Source: Desulfovibrionales bacterium GWA2_65_9
Lineage (GTDB): Bacteria > Desulfobacterota > Desulfovibrionia > Desulfovibrionales > Desulfovibrionaceae
Length of the DNA stretch: 17,818 nt
Assembly (NCBI GenBank): GCA_001799475.1
Contig: MGTN01000136.1
Location: forward strand, 1-17,818
Direction of reading: 5' to 3'
Of the stretch, positions 6,600 through 15,888 are shown one piece after another. The notes beneath the pieces are model-generated. The model was not told the origin of the DNA and searched no databases. It saw nothing but the letters and a program-made list of their open reading frames with translations. Numbering within the stretch: position 1 is the stretch's first letter; the number at the start of each line of letters is the position of its first letter. The position numbers were made by a program, and so were the translations under genes.

Positions 6600-7829
6600 A
6601 TGAACACCGTCCGAGCAAAAGCCCGCCTCTCACTCTGCGTTGCCACCCTGCTCTCTCTGCTCTGCCTGCCCGGCGTCGCCCTGGCAGGCGGTTTTGCGCT
6701 GTACGAGTATGGTGCCCGGGCCAATGCCATGGGCGGCGCCACCATCGCCCTGGCCGACGACGCCTCGGCCGTTGCCTACAACCCGGCCGGCATCACGCAG
6801 ATGCCCGGCACCCGGATTATGCTCGGCGCCACGGCCATTGCCCCCACGGCTGACGTCCGCGCGGGGGCAGACTCCAAAACCACGACCCAGGCCAACATCT
6901 ACACCCCGCCGCACGCCTATCTGGTGCACCAGGCCGGAGAACGGGCCTGGCTCGGGATCGGCATCTTCTCGCGTTTTGGCGTGGGCACACAGTATGGCTA
7001 CGAGTGGGCTGGCCGGACCAAAGTGTACCGCTCGGAACTCCAAACGTTTTCCCTTGCACCCAACTTGGCTTTGAAGCTGACGGATTCCCTTTCCATCGCC
7101 TTTGGTCCGGAGCTGATGTACAGCAGCGCAGACCTCCGCACACGCCCCACCAGCACCACGGATCAGATGATCAACGTTGATGGATTCGGATTCGGCGGAC
7201 AGTTTGCGGTGCACTATAAGTTCGATGACCAGTGGAGCGCAGGCTTCACCTACCACACCAGCCAGAAGCACACGGACAAAGGAAAAGTCAAATTCACCGA
7301 GAATGCGCTCATGCAGGATGGCAACATCGCGATGAGCCTGACCCTTCCCGCCTCCTACAGCCTTGGAATCGCCTACAAGCCGAACTCCAAATGGAAGGTT
7401 GAGGCCGACGCCATCTACACCCAATGGCAGGACTATGAGAAGCTGGTCTACAGCTATGAGAAGACCATCGCCGCAGGCACACCTCCAGGGGATGTCGTGC
7501 GGGACAAGAATTGGCGCAATGTGTGGCGGTTCCAGCTCGGAGGCGAGTATCAGGCTCTGGACTGGCTTGCCCTTCGCGCCGGTTTCGTCTGGGACCAGGA
7601 CCCTGTGCGCAGGGGCTACGAAGACTACATGCTGCCGACCAGTGACCGCAAGATATACAGCACCGGCTTTGGCATCACTCAGGGGGCCTTCACCTACGAC
7701 GTGTCGCTCATGTACCTGGTGAACAACCACAACACTTGGGACGCCAACACGATCAATCTCGTTGGCGCTACTGAAATCTCGAAAAGCCGGGCCTACATGG
7801 CCGGGTTCTCCCTCGGCTACAAGTTCTAG
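6600..7829 (+). CDS. OmpP1/FadL-family outer-membrane channel
   Basis: This 409-residue protein has a signal peptide (basic start MNTVRAKARL, hydrophobic core, probable cleavage after ALA at 29). The mature start GGFALYEYGARANAMGGATI and the following DDASAVAYNPAGI are the N-terminal hatch signature of the FadL/TodX family (PF03349). These 14-stranded barrels carry hydrophobic compounds such as long-chain fatty acids or aromatics into the periplasm. The C-terminus ends GFSLGYKF with a terminal Phe, as for BAM-assembled barrels. AGAGGA lies seven bases before the ATG at 6600; an upstream in-frame start at 6561 has no such site. It is monocistronic, bounded by terminators on both sides. The substrate cannot be told. 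Confidence 0.92.
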   Translation: MNTVRAKARLSLCVATLLSLLCLPGVALAGGFALYEYGARANAMGGATIALADDASAVAYNPAGITQMPGTRIMLGATAIAPTADVRAGADSKTTTQANIYTPPHAYLVHQAGERAWLGIGIFSRFGVGTQYGYEWAGRTKVYRSELQTFSLAPNLALKLTDSLSIAFGPELMYSSADLRTRPTSTTDQMINVDGFGFGGQFAVHYKFDDQWSAGFTYHTSQKHTDKGKVKFTENALMQDGNIAMSLTLPASYSLGIAYKPNSKWKVEADAIYTQWQDYEKLVYSYEKTIAAGTPPGDVVRDKNWRNVWRFQLGGEYQALDWLALRAGFVWDQDPVRRGYEDYMLPTSDRKIYSTGFGITQGAFTYDVSLMYLVNNHNTWDANTINLVGATEISKSRAYMAGFSLGYKF

Positions 7830-7850
7830 CCTGCGCCACACGCCAACGCA

Positions 7851-7880
7851 AAAAGCCCGGGGTCAAAGCCGGGCTTTTTT
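7851..7880 (+). terminator. Terminator of the FadL-like gene
   Basis: AAAAGCCCGG (7851-7860) pairs with CCGGGCTTTT (7869-7878) around GGTCAAAG, with a six-T run from 7875. It lies 21 bases after the stop codon. The A-run on the other side means it may also act on the minus strand. Confidence 0.9.
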
Positions 7881-8068
7881 GTTGCACTCATACAGGATCA
7901 TTTCCGAAAGTAAATACTCAAAGGCGTCAGAGCCATCCCGCAGCATTCGCAAATCCATAACCGACATCGCCTTCCACTGCGTTCGTCGTTGCCCCCTAAC
8001 AAGGCTGCGCGGCGCGCGTTCTGCCGGTCCGGGCGGGATGACCGATGTTGGAAGGATGCGGCGGCGAC
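7881..8068. other. Intergenic stretch without a recognised gene
   Basis: About 190 bases lie between the FadL terminator and the stop codon of the convergent Nudix gene. I see no coding pattern, RNA fold or clear terminator for the Nudix/ABC-F unit. Confidence 0.4.
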
Positions 8069-8480
8069 CTACTCGACCGGCAGGGGCCAGGCCAGGGCGG
8101 GCACGATGTCCGCGTTGGCGGGCAGAAAGATGGAGACGTCGGCCTCACCCGGGGTGAACCAGGCGAAGCGCTGGCCTTCCAACGGCACGACCTCGCCGGT
8201 AAAGGCCGTGACATGGAAGAAATGCAGGCGCACCGGCCCCTGCGGGTAGACGAAGCGCTTCTCGCGCCAGAAGATGAGCTGTGTGGAGGTGAAGGACAGC
8301 TCCTCCTGCAGTTCGCGGATGAGCGCACTCGCCAAGCCCTCGCCCGGCTCGACCTTGCCGCCGGGAAACTCCCACCAGCCAGCGTGCGCCTTGCCTTCCG
8401 GGCGTTCGACCGCCAGGAACCGGCCCGCGCGCCAGACCACGCCCGCCACGACTTCGAGATCCGGCAGCGTTCCGGGCGCG

Positions 8481-8488
<8 letters not shown>
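8069..8488 (-). CDS. MutT-like Nudix hydrolase
   Basis: This 139-residue protein holds one Nudix domain. The Nudix box G44-x5-E50-x7-R58-E59-x2-E62-E63 (GGKVEPGE, then IRELQEEL) is complete for Mg2+ binding, although the later Gly of the consensus is Ser. The preceding HAGWWEFPGGK is typical of the MutT 8-oxo-dGTPase branch, which cleans oxidised nucleotides from the pool; a different NTP substrate cannot be excluded. The frame extends to 8533 inside the ABC-F gene, but a TTG at 8488 with GGAGG six bases upstream is the likely start. It overlaps the ABC-F stop by eight bases, so translation is probably coupled. Confidence 0.88.
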
Positions 8489-10511
<2,023 letters not shown>

Positions 10512-10559
10512 AGCGTGGGCCTCCGGTTGTCCGCCCATTTAAGCTGGCGGCGTGGTGCA

Positions 10560-10587
10560 GATATATCGGCAGCGGCCCCCTTGGCAA
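10560..10587 (-). promoter_or_regulatory. Promoter of the ABC-F gene
   Basis: On the minus strand TTGCCA (complement of 10582-10587), a 16-base spacer and TATATC (complement of 10560-10565) lie about 50 bases upstream of the TTG start at 10511. The -35 falls in the first CTTGGCAAG repeat. Confidence 0.4.
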
Positions 10588-10635
10588 GACATTGGCTTGG
10601 CCAAGTGTTGGCGCGGCCAGACCCGCCTTGGCAAG
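10579..10635. repeat. Three CTTGGC(C)AAG elements in a divergent promoter region
   Basis: CCTTGGCAAG occurs at 10579-10588 and again at 10626-10635. Between them is the perfect palindrome CTTGGCCAAG at 10596-10605. The outer copies cover the proposed -35 boxes of the ABC-F and GIY-YIG genes. They could be operator sites of an unknown regulator, or just similar -35 boxes. Confidence 0.45.
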
Positions 10636-10656
10636 CGCCCCGGCACGGGCTATGCT
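10628..10656 (+). promoter_or_regulatory. Promoter of the GIY-YIG operon, likely leaderless
   Basis: TTGGCA (10628-10633, five of six consensus bases), a 17-base spacer and TATGCT (10651-10656, four of six) are well placed. Transcription would begin about seven bases after the -10, at or beside the A of the ATG at 10663, giving mRNA with almost no leader. No Shine-Dalgarno site precedes this gene. Confidence 0.5.
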
Positions 10657-10662
10657 CCCGCC

Positions 10663-10971
10663 ATGTCCCACTGGTGCGTCTACCTGCTCTCCTGCGCCGA
10701 TGGCACGCTGTACTGCGGCGTGACCACGGACCTGGCCCGCCGCGTGGCCGAGCACAATGCCGGCACAGCCTCCAAGTACACCCGCGCGCGTCTGCCCGTG
10801 GCGCTCGTGGCCAGCGCCCCAAGCCAGGACAAAGGCGCGGCGCTGCGCCTGGAAATCGCGGTGAAAAAGCGACCCCGAGCGGCCAAGCTGGCCTTTCTGC
10901 TGGAACAACCTGGCGCGGAACTGGCCGGAGCCCAGCAGGCGGAAACTTCGGACAGAGGAATATCCTCGTGA
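10663..10971 (+). CDS. GIY-YIG domain protein (YhbQ/UPF0213-like)
   Basis: This 102-residue protein is a single small GIY-YIG nuclease domain. The core reads HWCVYLLSCADGTLYCGVTT (residues 3-22), where VYLL and LYCG take the place of GIY and YIG. The Arg in LARRVAEHN and the Glu in LRLEIAVKK (about residue 64) fit the catalytic Arg and metal-binding Glu. Stand-alone proteins of this kind such as E. coli YhbQ act on DNA in repair, but their natural role is poorly defined. The frame opens at 10552, but homologues start at this position and the proposed promoter lies between the two. Its stop TGA overlaps the GTG start of the radical SAM gene. Confidence 0.84.
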   Translation: MSHWCVYLLSCADGTLYCGVTTDLARRVAEHNAGTASKYTRARLPVALVASAPSQDKGAALRLEIAVKKRPRAAKLAFLLEQPGAELAGAQQAETSDRGISS

Positions 10972-11894
10972 CCAGCACGCCCGTTGACCCCTTTGCCCGC
11001 TGCACGCTCTGCCCGCGCGCCTGCGGCGTAAATCGCGCGCAAACGCCCGGCCTGTGCGCCATGGGCGCGACCCTGCGCGTGGCCCTGGCCCAGCTGCATT
11101 ACGGCGAGGAACCCGTTCTCAGCGGCACGTCCCCCCTTGAAACGGGCGAAGCCCGGGGCAGCGGCACCATCTTCTTCTCCGGCTGCTCCCTGCGCTGCGT
11201 CTACTGCCAGAACCACGACATCAGTTTCGGCGGGCTCGGGCATGAGCTGAGCGTGGACGACCTCACGGCCCTGATGCTCGAGTTGCAACTGGCGGGCGCG
11301 CACAACATAAACCTCGTCACGCCCACGCACTTCACGCCCCTGGTGCGCCAGGCCATCATCCAGGCCAAGGCCAACGGACTGTGCCTGCCCGTGGTCTGGA
11401 ACTCCAGCGCCTTTGAAACCGTGGAGACCCTGCGCACGCTGGAAGGCCTGGTGGACATCTTTCTACCCGACCTGCGCTACATGGACAGCCAGGCCGCCGC
11501 CCGCTACTCCGGCGCGCCGGACTACCCCAAAGCCGCCACCGCGGCCATCGCCGAGATGCACCGGCAGGTGGGCCAGTTGGTGGTTGAGGACGGAATAGCC
11601 AGGCGCGGGCTCATCATCCGTTTGCTGGTGCTGCCGGGCAACGTGGGCCGCACGGACCTCGCCCTGGACTGGATCAAAGCAAACCTCGGCACAGGCACGG
11701 CCATCAGCCTCATGGGCCAATACTACCCCGCGCACCGGGCCGGGGAATTCCCGGAGATCAACCGCAGCCTGAAGCCCATCGAATACGCCGCCGTGCGCCG
11801 CCACATGGAGCGCCTCGGCTTCAAGAACGGCTTCGTGCAGCAGGTGGGTTCCAGCGCCAGCTTCACCCCGGACTTCCGCCAGGGCGGCGACTGA
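10968..11894 (+). CDS. Radical SAM protein, PflX-like (COG1313)
   Basis: This 308-residue protein has the radical SAM cluster motif C73-x3-C77-x2-C80 in SGCSLRCVYCQNHDIS and an N-terminal cysteine set C12, C15, C19 and C30 (CTLCPRACG, GLC) that may bind a further iron-sulphur cluster. The continuing pattern INLVTPTHFTP, VVWNSSAFE and DIFLPDLRYMD is that of COG1313 proteins, which resemble pyruvate formate-lyase activating enzymes but lack a proven target. No glycyl-radical enzyme is seen nearby, so an activase role is unsupported. The frame is open for 256 codons upstream; the GTG at 10968, overlapping the previous stop, with AGAGGA upstream is the real start. Confidence 0.88.
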   Translation: MTSTPVDPFARCTLCPRACGVNRAQTPGLCAMGATLRVALAQLHYGEEPVLSGTSPLETGEARGSGTIFFSGCSLRCVYCQNHDISFGGLGHELSVDDLTALMLELQLAGAHNINLVTPTHFTPLVRQAIIQAKANGLCLPVVWNSSAFETVETLRTLEGLVDIFLPDLRYMDSQAAARYSGAPDYPKAATAAIAEMHRQVGQLVVEDGIARRGLIIRLLVLPGNVGRTDLALDWIKANLGTGTAISLMGQYYPAHRAGEFPEINRSLKPIEYAAVRRHMERLGFKNGFVQQVGSSASFTPDFRQGGD

Positions 11895-12007
11895 AACCCT
11901 CCGGACAGTCGACAAGAGAACAACAGGACTGCGACAGCACAGCAGAGGCCACACCGGGCCTCGACGGGCCGGGCGGATTCTGGCAAGCTCACTTGAGAAG
12001 GACACAC

Positions 12008-13000
12008 ATGCCGACCTCAGAGCAGGACTTCCTCGCAGCCATCGACCGCCACTTCCCTGCCCAGGCCGAGGGCGTACTCCTTGGCCGGGGCGACGACTGC
12101 GCCATCCTCGACGCCCTGGGGCCGCTGTGCGTGAGCACGGACCTGTTTGTCGAGGGCGCGCACTTCCGGCGCGCGTATTTCTCCCCGACCGACATCGGGC
12201 ACAAGGCGCTCGCCGCCGCCGCCAGCGACCTCGCGGCCATGGGCGCGGCCCCGGTGGCCTGCGCGCTGTCGCTGGTCTTGCCGGATGACGTTGACGACGC
12301 CTTCCTGGACACCATGCTGGCGGGCATGGCCGCGCTGTCCACGCGCCTGGGCCTGCCGCTGGCTGGCGGCGACCTGAGTCGTGGCCCGGCGCTGATCCTG
12401 GACCTCGTCGTGTTCGGGCGGCCCGGCCCGGCCGGAAGGCTCCTGCGCCGGGGCACCGTGCGCCCTGGAGATGAGCTGGTGATGATCGGTGAGGCCGGGC
12501 TGGCCAGGGCCGGATTGTGCGCGCTGGAGCGTGATGGTCGAGCCGCCTGTGAGCGCTGGCCAGCCGCGACGAACGCGCATTTGCGGCCCGAGCCGCGCCT
12601 GGACGACGGCCTGCTCTTGGCGGGCTTGCCGGGCGTGCGCGCGCTCATGGACGTATCCGACGGCCTGGCCCGCGACATCCCGCGCCTGCTCGGCCTGGGC
12701 ACGGCCAATGCCAAACACATCCACATGAATCTGGGCGCGGATTTGCGCATCCACGAGGGCCTGCTGCACCCGGAAGCGCTGGCGTTCTTTGCCGAGCGCG
12801 GGGAACCCGCTGTGGAGGCCTATGTGCTCGGCGGCGAGGACTACGCGCTGCTGGCGGGCGTGGACCCTTCGGGCCTTTCAAGGGTGTTGGCGGCATTGCC
12901 CGCTGCGCGGCACATCGGGACGGTCACGGCCTTGCCTGGCCTGCGCGTCAATGGCGCGGCCTTCATCAAGGTCGGCTTTGACCACTTCGGCAAGGACTGA
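12008..13000 (+). CDS. thiL: Thiamine-monophosphate kinase ThiL
   Basis: This 330-residue enzyme phosphorylates thiamine monophosphate to the diphosphate cofactor with ATP. The family motifs appear in order: GRGDDCAI (26-33), STDLFVEGAHF (43-53), SDLAAMGA (73-80), AGGDLSRG (119-126), DVSDGLARD (215-223) and GGEDYALL (about 281), which together form the ATP/Mg2+ and substrate sites of the PurM/ThiL fold. GAGAAGGA lies five bases before the ATG at 12008; a TTG at 11993 is in frame but has no such site. The 113-base gap after the radical SAM gene holds no clear terminator, so it may share the transcript. Confidence 0.93.
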   Translation: MPTSEQDFLAAIDRHFPAQAEGVLLGRGDDCAILDALGPLCVSTDLFVEGAHFRRAYFSPTDIGHKALAAAASDLAAMGAAPVACALSLVLPDDVDDAFLDTMLAGMAALSTRLGLPLAGGDLSRGPALILDLVVFGRPGPAGRLLRRGTVRPGDELVMIGEAGLARAGLCALERDGRAACERWPAATNAHLRPEPRLDDGLLLAGLPGVRALMDVSDGLARDIPRLLGLGTANAKHIHMNLGADLRIHEGLLHPEALAFFAERGEPAVEAYVLGGEDYALLAGVDPSGLSRVLAALPAARHIGTVTALPGLRVNGAAFIKVGFDHFGKD

Positions 13001-13005
13001 CACCC

Positions 13006-13431
13006 ATGCCTGCCGCCACTCTGCCCTCTGCCAACAAAATCGACATGACCCTGACCGTTCTGGGCTACGTGCGCTCAAAGCTCACGGACCGCGAAACCGC
13101 GCCCAAGTCCGGCGCCGAGGGCGCGCCCGAGGCCTGGCTGGAGCTGGACCCGGCCTACGCCCCGGCGCTGCTCGGCCTTGAGGTCGGGAGCCGCATCCTG
13201 GTCATCACCTGGCTGCACCAGGGCGACCGCAGCGTGCTGCAATGCCATCCGCGGGCCTTCAAAAGCAGACCCCTGCGCGGAGTCTTCGCCACGCGCTCGC
13301 CGGACCGGCCCAACCCGCTGGGGCTGCATGAGGTCACGATCCGCGAGATCGCGGAACCGGCGCGGCTGCGGGTGTATCCGCTGGAGGCCATCGACGGCAC
13401 GCCGGTGATTGACGTAAAAAAGGTGACGTGA
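13006..13431 (+). CDS. trmO: tRNA (N6-threonylcarbamoyl-A37) methyltransferase TrmO-like
   Basis: This 141-residue protein belongs to the YaeB/TrmO (UPF0066) family, which uses SAM to methylate the threonylcarbamoyl group at A37 of tRNAs reading ACY codons. The signature GVFATRSPDRPNPLGLHEVT and the later LEAIDGTPVIDVK are both present. It is shorter than E. coli TrmO, lacking the C-terminal domain, as in many bacteria and archaea. It starts five bases after thiL, with AAGGA nine bases ahead of ATG 13006; ATG 13045 (MTLTVLGYVRS) fits the family start better but has no ribosome site. The pairing with thiL looks like an operon, not a functional link. Confidence 0.87.
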   Translation: MPAATLPSANKIDMTLTVLGYVRSKLTDRETAPKSGAEGAPEAWLELDPAYAPALLGLEVGSRILVITWLHQGDRSVLQCHPRAFKSRPLRGVFATRSPDRPNPLGLHEVTIREIAEPARLRVYPLEAIDGTPVIDVKKVT

Positions 13432-13475
13432 AGAAGGTGGGCTGACGGGCCGGACAGGGGAGCGTCGGCCGAGTG

Positions 13476-13772
13476 CTACAACACCTGGCCCTTGAGTACC
13501 GCGTTGCACTTGTTCAGCTCTTTGAGGGCCTTGGCGCGCAGCTCCGTGACTTCGTCGAGCTTGTCCTGCAGCTTGGCCACATTGCGCCGGGCGATATCCT
13601 GAAACTTGCTGTGCCGAGGGTCTTGGCTGGTCTTGAAGGCGGGCTTGGCTTTCTCGTCGGCGATCTCTCGGGTCAGGGGCTTGATCTTCTTCTCAAAGTC
13701 CTGAATCCGGGTGCCCAGTTCCTTGCGCCGCAGCTTGAGGGACTCGGTATTGTCTGTCTTGGTCATGGCCAT
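13476..13772 (-). CDS. Small charged coiled-coil protein, hypothetical
   Basis: This 98-residue protein is almost entirely Lys/Arg/Glu/Asp-rich helix with a heptad-like pattern (SLKLRRKELGTRIQDFEKKI and AKLQDKLDEVTELRAKALKE), so it is probably a coiled coil. It has no membrane segment and one cysteine. AAGGTG lies a few bases before the ATG at 13772; a second ATG follows two codons later. It converges on trmO with 44 bases between and no clear terminator. The codon use is GC-rich like the main chromosome, so it is host DNA rather than part of the island beyond. I do not recognise a family. Confidence 0.62.
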   Translation of the reverse strand: MAMTKTDNTESLKLRRKELGTRIQDFEKKIKPLTREIADEKAKPAFKTSQDPRHSKFQDIARRNVAKLQDKLDEVTELRAKALKELNKCNAVLKGQVL

Positions 13773-14079
13773 GCGGGCACCTTGGGGCTGTTACGTGACA
13801 GGGGTGGACGGGATGGCGACACATCGCCCCTGGGCCGGGGTTTGTCAACCGGAGGAGCAGATCAGGGGGTGAGAGTTGCCAGGGGTGGCAGTGCCAGATG
13901 AATACTAGTTCTGTACACCAAGTCATTATATACAGCCATAAAATAAACGCGTATTAGTTAACTCAAAGGCAATGATCACTCCTGTTAGGCTTGTTTTAAC
14001 CTAATGTTGTCGCGGACAAGTCAAATCATCGTTATTTCGAGTGTCTACAGGAAAGATCAAAATTGTGGGGAGCATCCCA
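13773..14079. other. Intergenic boundary of the AT-richer island, with dyads
   Basis: GC content drops by eye at about 13900. No gene or RNA is seen. Upstream of the nucleotidyltransferase gene are two small dyads: TTAGG-N10-CCTAA (13985-14004) and TTGTC-GCG-GACAA (14007-14019), and the palindrome AGTTAACT (13956-13963). These may be operators or part of a promoter, which I could not place firmly. Confidence 0.35.
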
Positions 14080-14670
14080 ATGTCAGGCGAGGAATTATCA
14101 ACATTAAAATCAGACCTACTGAACACATGTAGGCTATACAAAGAGCGTATTGACAGAGCAAAAAGAATATACATTGAAAACAGAGCATATGCACTTAAAG
14201 ACAATAGAGATATTGAGTACGATATTAAGAATAAAGTAGCAAAATATTTTTCAATTGAATACTCTTCAGTTGCTTTTACTGGTTCAGCCCAAATTGGGTT
14301 TAGTATCCATAAAGACACACTTTTTGATCAAAACACGTCTGATTTAGATATTGCCTGTATCGATCTAGAATTATTTAACAACACATGGAAGGACATAATA
14401 AAGACAACACGAGCATTTACTGACGTCACCCCATTTTCTGGCGATGAAGATTCGCTAGAAATTCTAAAGGAAAGCATTGTTAAACGCGGCATGGTGCTGA
14501 TAGACAACATGCCAAGATCGTCAAAAAGCGTGCAGTACCGCGAACTTCAACACAGGCTGTCGCGGGAATATTCTAAACATTTTTCAAAAGTTACTCTGGC
14601 CATCTATATGAATGAGTATGCATTTTGCTGGAAGCAAGACAGCGCCCTGTCCACATTAATCAACGAGTGA
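14080..14670 (+). CDS. Nucleotidyltransferase-fold protein of a two-gene island
   Basis: This 196-residue protein has a Pol-beta-type nucleotidyltransferase core: GSAQIGFSI (68-76) matches the hG[GS] helix-turn motif and SDLDIACID (87-95) gives the two metal-binding Asp, D88 and D90. RGMVLID (136-142) is a candidate strand for the third acidic residue. The 18 residues between G-S and D88 are longer than the common motif. A helical N-terminus of about 60 residues precedes the core. It may add nucleotides to RNA, protein or a small molecule; nothing seen shows which. GGGGAG seven bases upstream supports ATG 14080; GTG 14041 is in frame but has no ribosome site. The DUF262 gene starts three bases after its stop. 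The codons are AT-rich, unlike both flanks. Confidence 0.75.
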   Translation: MSGEELSTLKSDLLNTCRLYKERIDRAKRIYIENRAYALKDNRDIEYDIKNKVAKYFSIEYSSVAFTGSAQIGFSIHKDTLFDQNTSDLDIACIDLELFNNTWKDIIKTTRAFTDVTPFSGDEDSLEILKESIVKRGMVLIDNMPRSSKSVQYRELQHRLSREYSKHFSKVTLAIYMNEYAFCWKQDSALSTLINE

Positions 14671-14673
14671 TGT

Positions 14674-15786
14674 ATGGAAAATGAGCTTCGGTACCAAGTC
14701 CGCTCGCGCGAGATCGTAGATCTATATAGCGCGATGCGAAGAGCGAGACTAGTGATTCACGCCTATTTTCAGCGTAACCTTGTGTGGCGAGATGCCCACA
14801 GAAGAGATTTTATTGAAACTATCCAAAAAGGATTCCCATTTCCTCAGATATTTCTCGCGCGTGGCCCAATCAATCTTGAAACAATGGAAGCCCAACAGTG
14901 CATCGTTGATGGTCAGCAAAGACTTAATGCCATAAAGGATTATATTGAAGACAAGCTTGACGTGAATGGCAAACGTTTTTCAGATCTTACCCCCAGAGAA
15001 AAGGAATCATTTCTGAAATATGAGGTCGCAGTTATTGACTTCGATCTCGAATCGGACGACGCTCGACTCAAAGAGATATTCCACCGCCTTAACAGAACAT
15101 ACTACTCACTGTCTGCTATTGAGCGACTCGCCTCAGAGTATAGCGCTTCTGAGTTCCTCATAGTCGCACGAGCTTTGTGCGGTGAATTATCAGTCATCGC
15201 AGAAGAAGATGTTGATGACCTTCACACCAGTGATGATCTCGAATTCTCTACGGAGACTAGTCAGTTTAATCGCGACCCTGCAATATCAGAAGAATCGTGG
15301 CTATGGCTTTTAGAGAATAACGATGGTCCCTACAAGCAAATACTGCAAGCACGTCAAATATTTTCAAAATTTGAGTTCGACCGCAAAGTCCCACTCATGT
15401 TTACGCTAAACCTAATGTGCACCCATATTTCGGGCGCGTACTATAATCGAAATGACAAGGTTCGCAAGTTTCTTGAGGATCACGTTAATGATTTCCCTGA
15501 AAAGGAAACAACCGTTAACGTACTCAACACCTCGGCACGATATATATCATCTCTTGAACTTCCAGAAAATTGCATGTGGTGGTCAAAAGCGAACTTCTTC
15601 ACCTTAATGGCTGAGTTCTCTCGTGATGGTCAATACTTACAGATTCCTACAGCCATGGTAAAAGATAAACTTCTAGGATTTGAAAGAACCTTACCGGAGA
15701 CTTATTCCCTTGCTGCCCGTGAGGCAACTAGCAGAAAGAGTCAGCGTGAACAAAGAGCGTTAGCATTACGGACCTTGCTGCTCTAA
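14674..15786 (+). CDS. DUF262-domain protein lacking an HNH (DUF1524) domain
   Basis: This 370-residue protein has the DUF262 signature: AYFQRNLVWRDAHRRDFIET (about 30-49), GFPFPQIFLARGP, then the hallmark IVDGQQRLNAI (77-87) of the ParB/sulfiredoxin-like fold. RLNRTYYSLSAIERLASEYS continues the domain. DUF262 proteins such as GmrS/GmrD, BrxU and SspE use nucleotides and restrict foreign or modified DNA, usually with a C-terminal DUF1524 HNH nuclease; no H-N-H pattern is visible here and the C-terminus is short and basic. It starts three bases after the nucleotidyltransferase stop with only a weak GAG upstream, so translation is likely coupled. The AT-rich coding contrasts with the GC-rich flanks, a sign of transfer. 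Confidence 0.82.
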   Translation: MENELRYQVRSREIVDLYSAMRRARLVIHAYFQRNLVWRDAHRRDFIETIQKGFPFPQIFLARGPINLETMEAQQCIVDGQQRLNAIKDYIEDKLDVNGKRFSDLTPREKESFLKYEVAVIDFDLESDDARLKEIFHRLNRTYYSLSAIERLASEYSASEFLIVARALCGELSVIAEEDVDDLHTSDDLEFSTETSQFNRDPAISEESWLWLLENNDGPYKQILQARQIFSKFEFDRKVPLMFTLNLMCTHISGAYYNRNDKVRKFLEDHVNDFPEKETTVNVLNTSARYISSLELPENCMWWSKANFFTLMAEFSRDGQYLQIPTAMVKDKLLGFERTLPETYSLAAREATSRKSQREQRALALRTLLL

Positions 15787-15830
15787 TCTGAGCGAAGTGA
15801 CCTGCCGGGTTTGTTCGAACCAAATACCTC

Positions 15831-15860
15831 AAAAGGCCCGCCGCTTGCGCGACGGGCCTT
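15831..15860 (-). terminator. Terminator between the island and nrfA
   Basis: AAGGCCCG (15833-15840) pairs with CGGGCCTT (15853-15860), extended by CGC/GCG around a TTGC loop with one mismatch. The minus-strand side ends in TTTT, so it mainly serves nrfA, 29 bases after its stop; the plus-strand side has only TTCGTTT and may weakly end the DUF262 transcript. Confidence 0.75.
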
Positions 15861-15888
15861 CGTTTAGCCATTCGTTTAATCTGTCAGC

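Noticed and set aside
6630..7841. A 403-codon minus-strand frame opposite the FadL-like gene
   Set aside because: The plus strand encodes a full signal peptide and FadL hatch; the minus frame has no known motif.
13441..13475. Possible terminator between trmO and the small coiled-coil gene (GGCCGGAC...GTCGGCC)
   Set aside because: The stem has a bulge and there is no T-run on either strand.
13900..15830. The island as a prophage or integrative element
   Set aside because: No integrase, phage gene, tRNA target or direct repeat is visible; only two genes are present.
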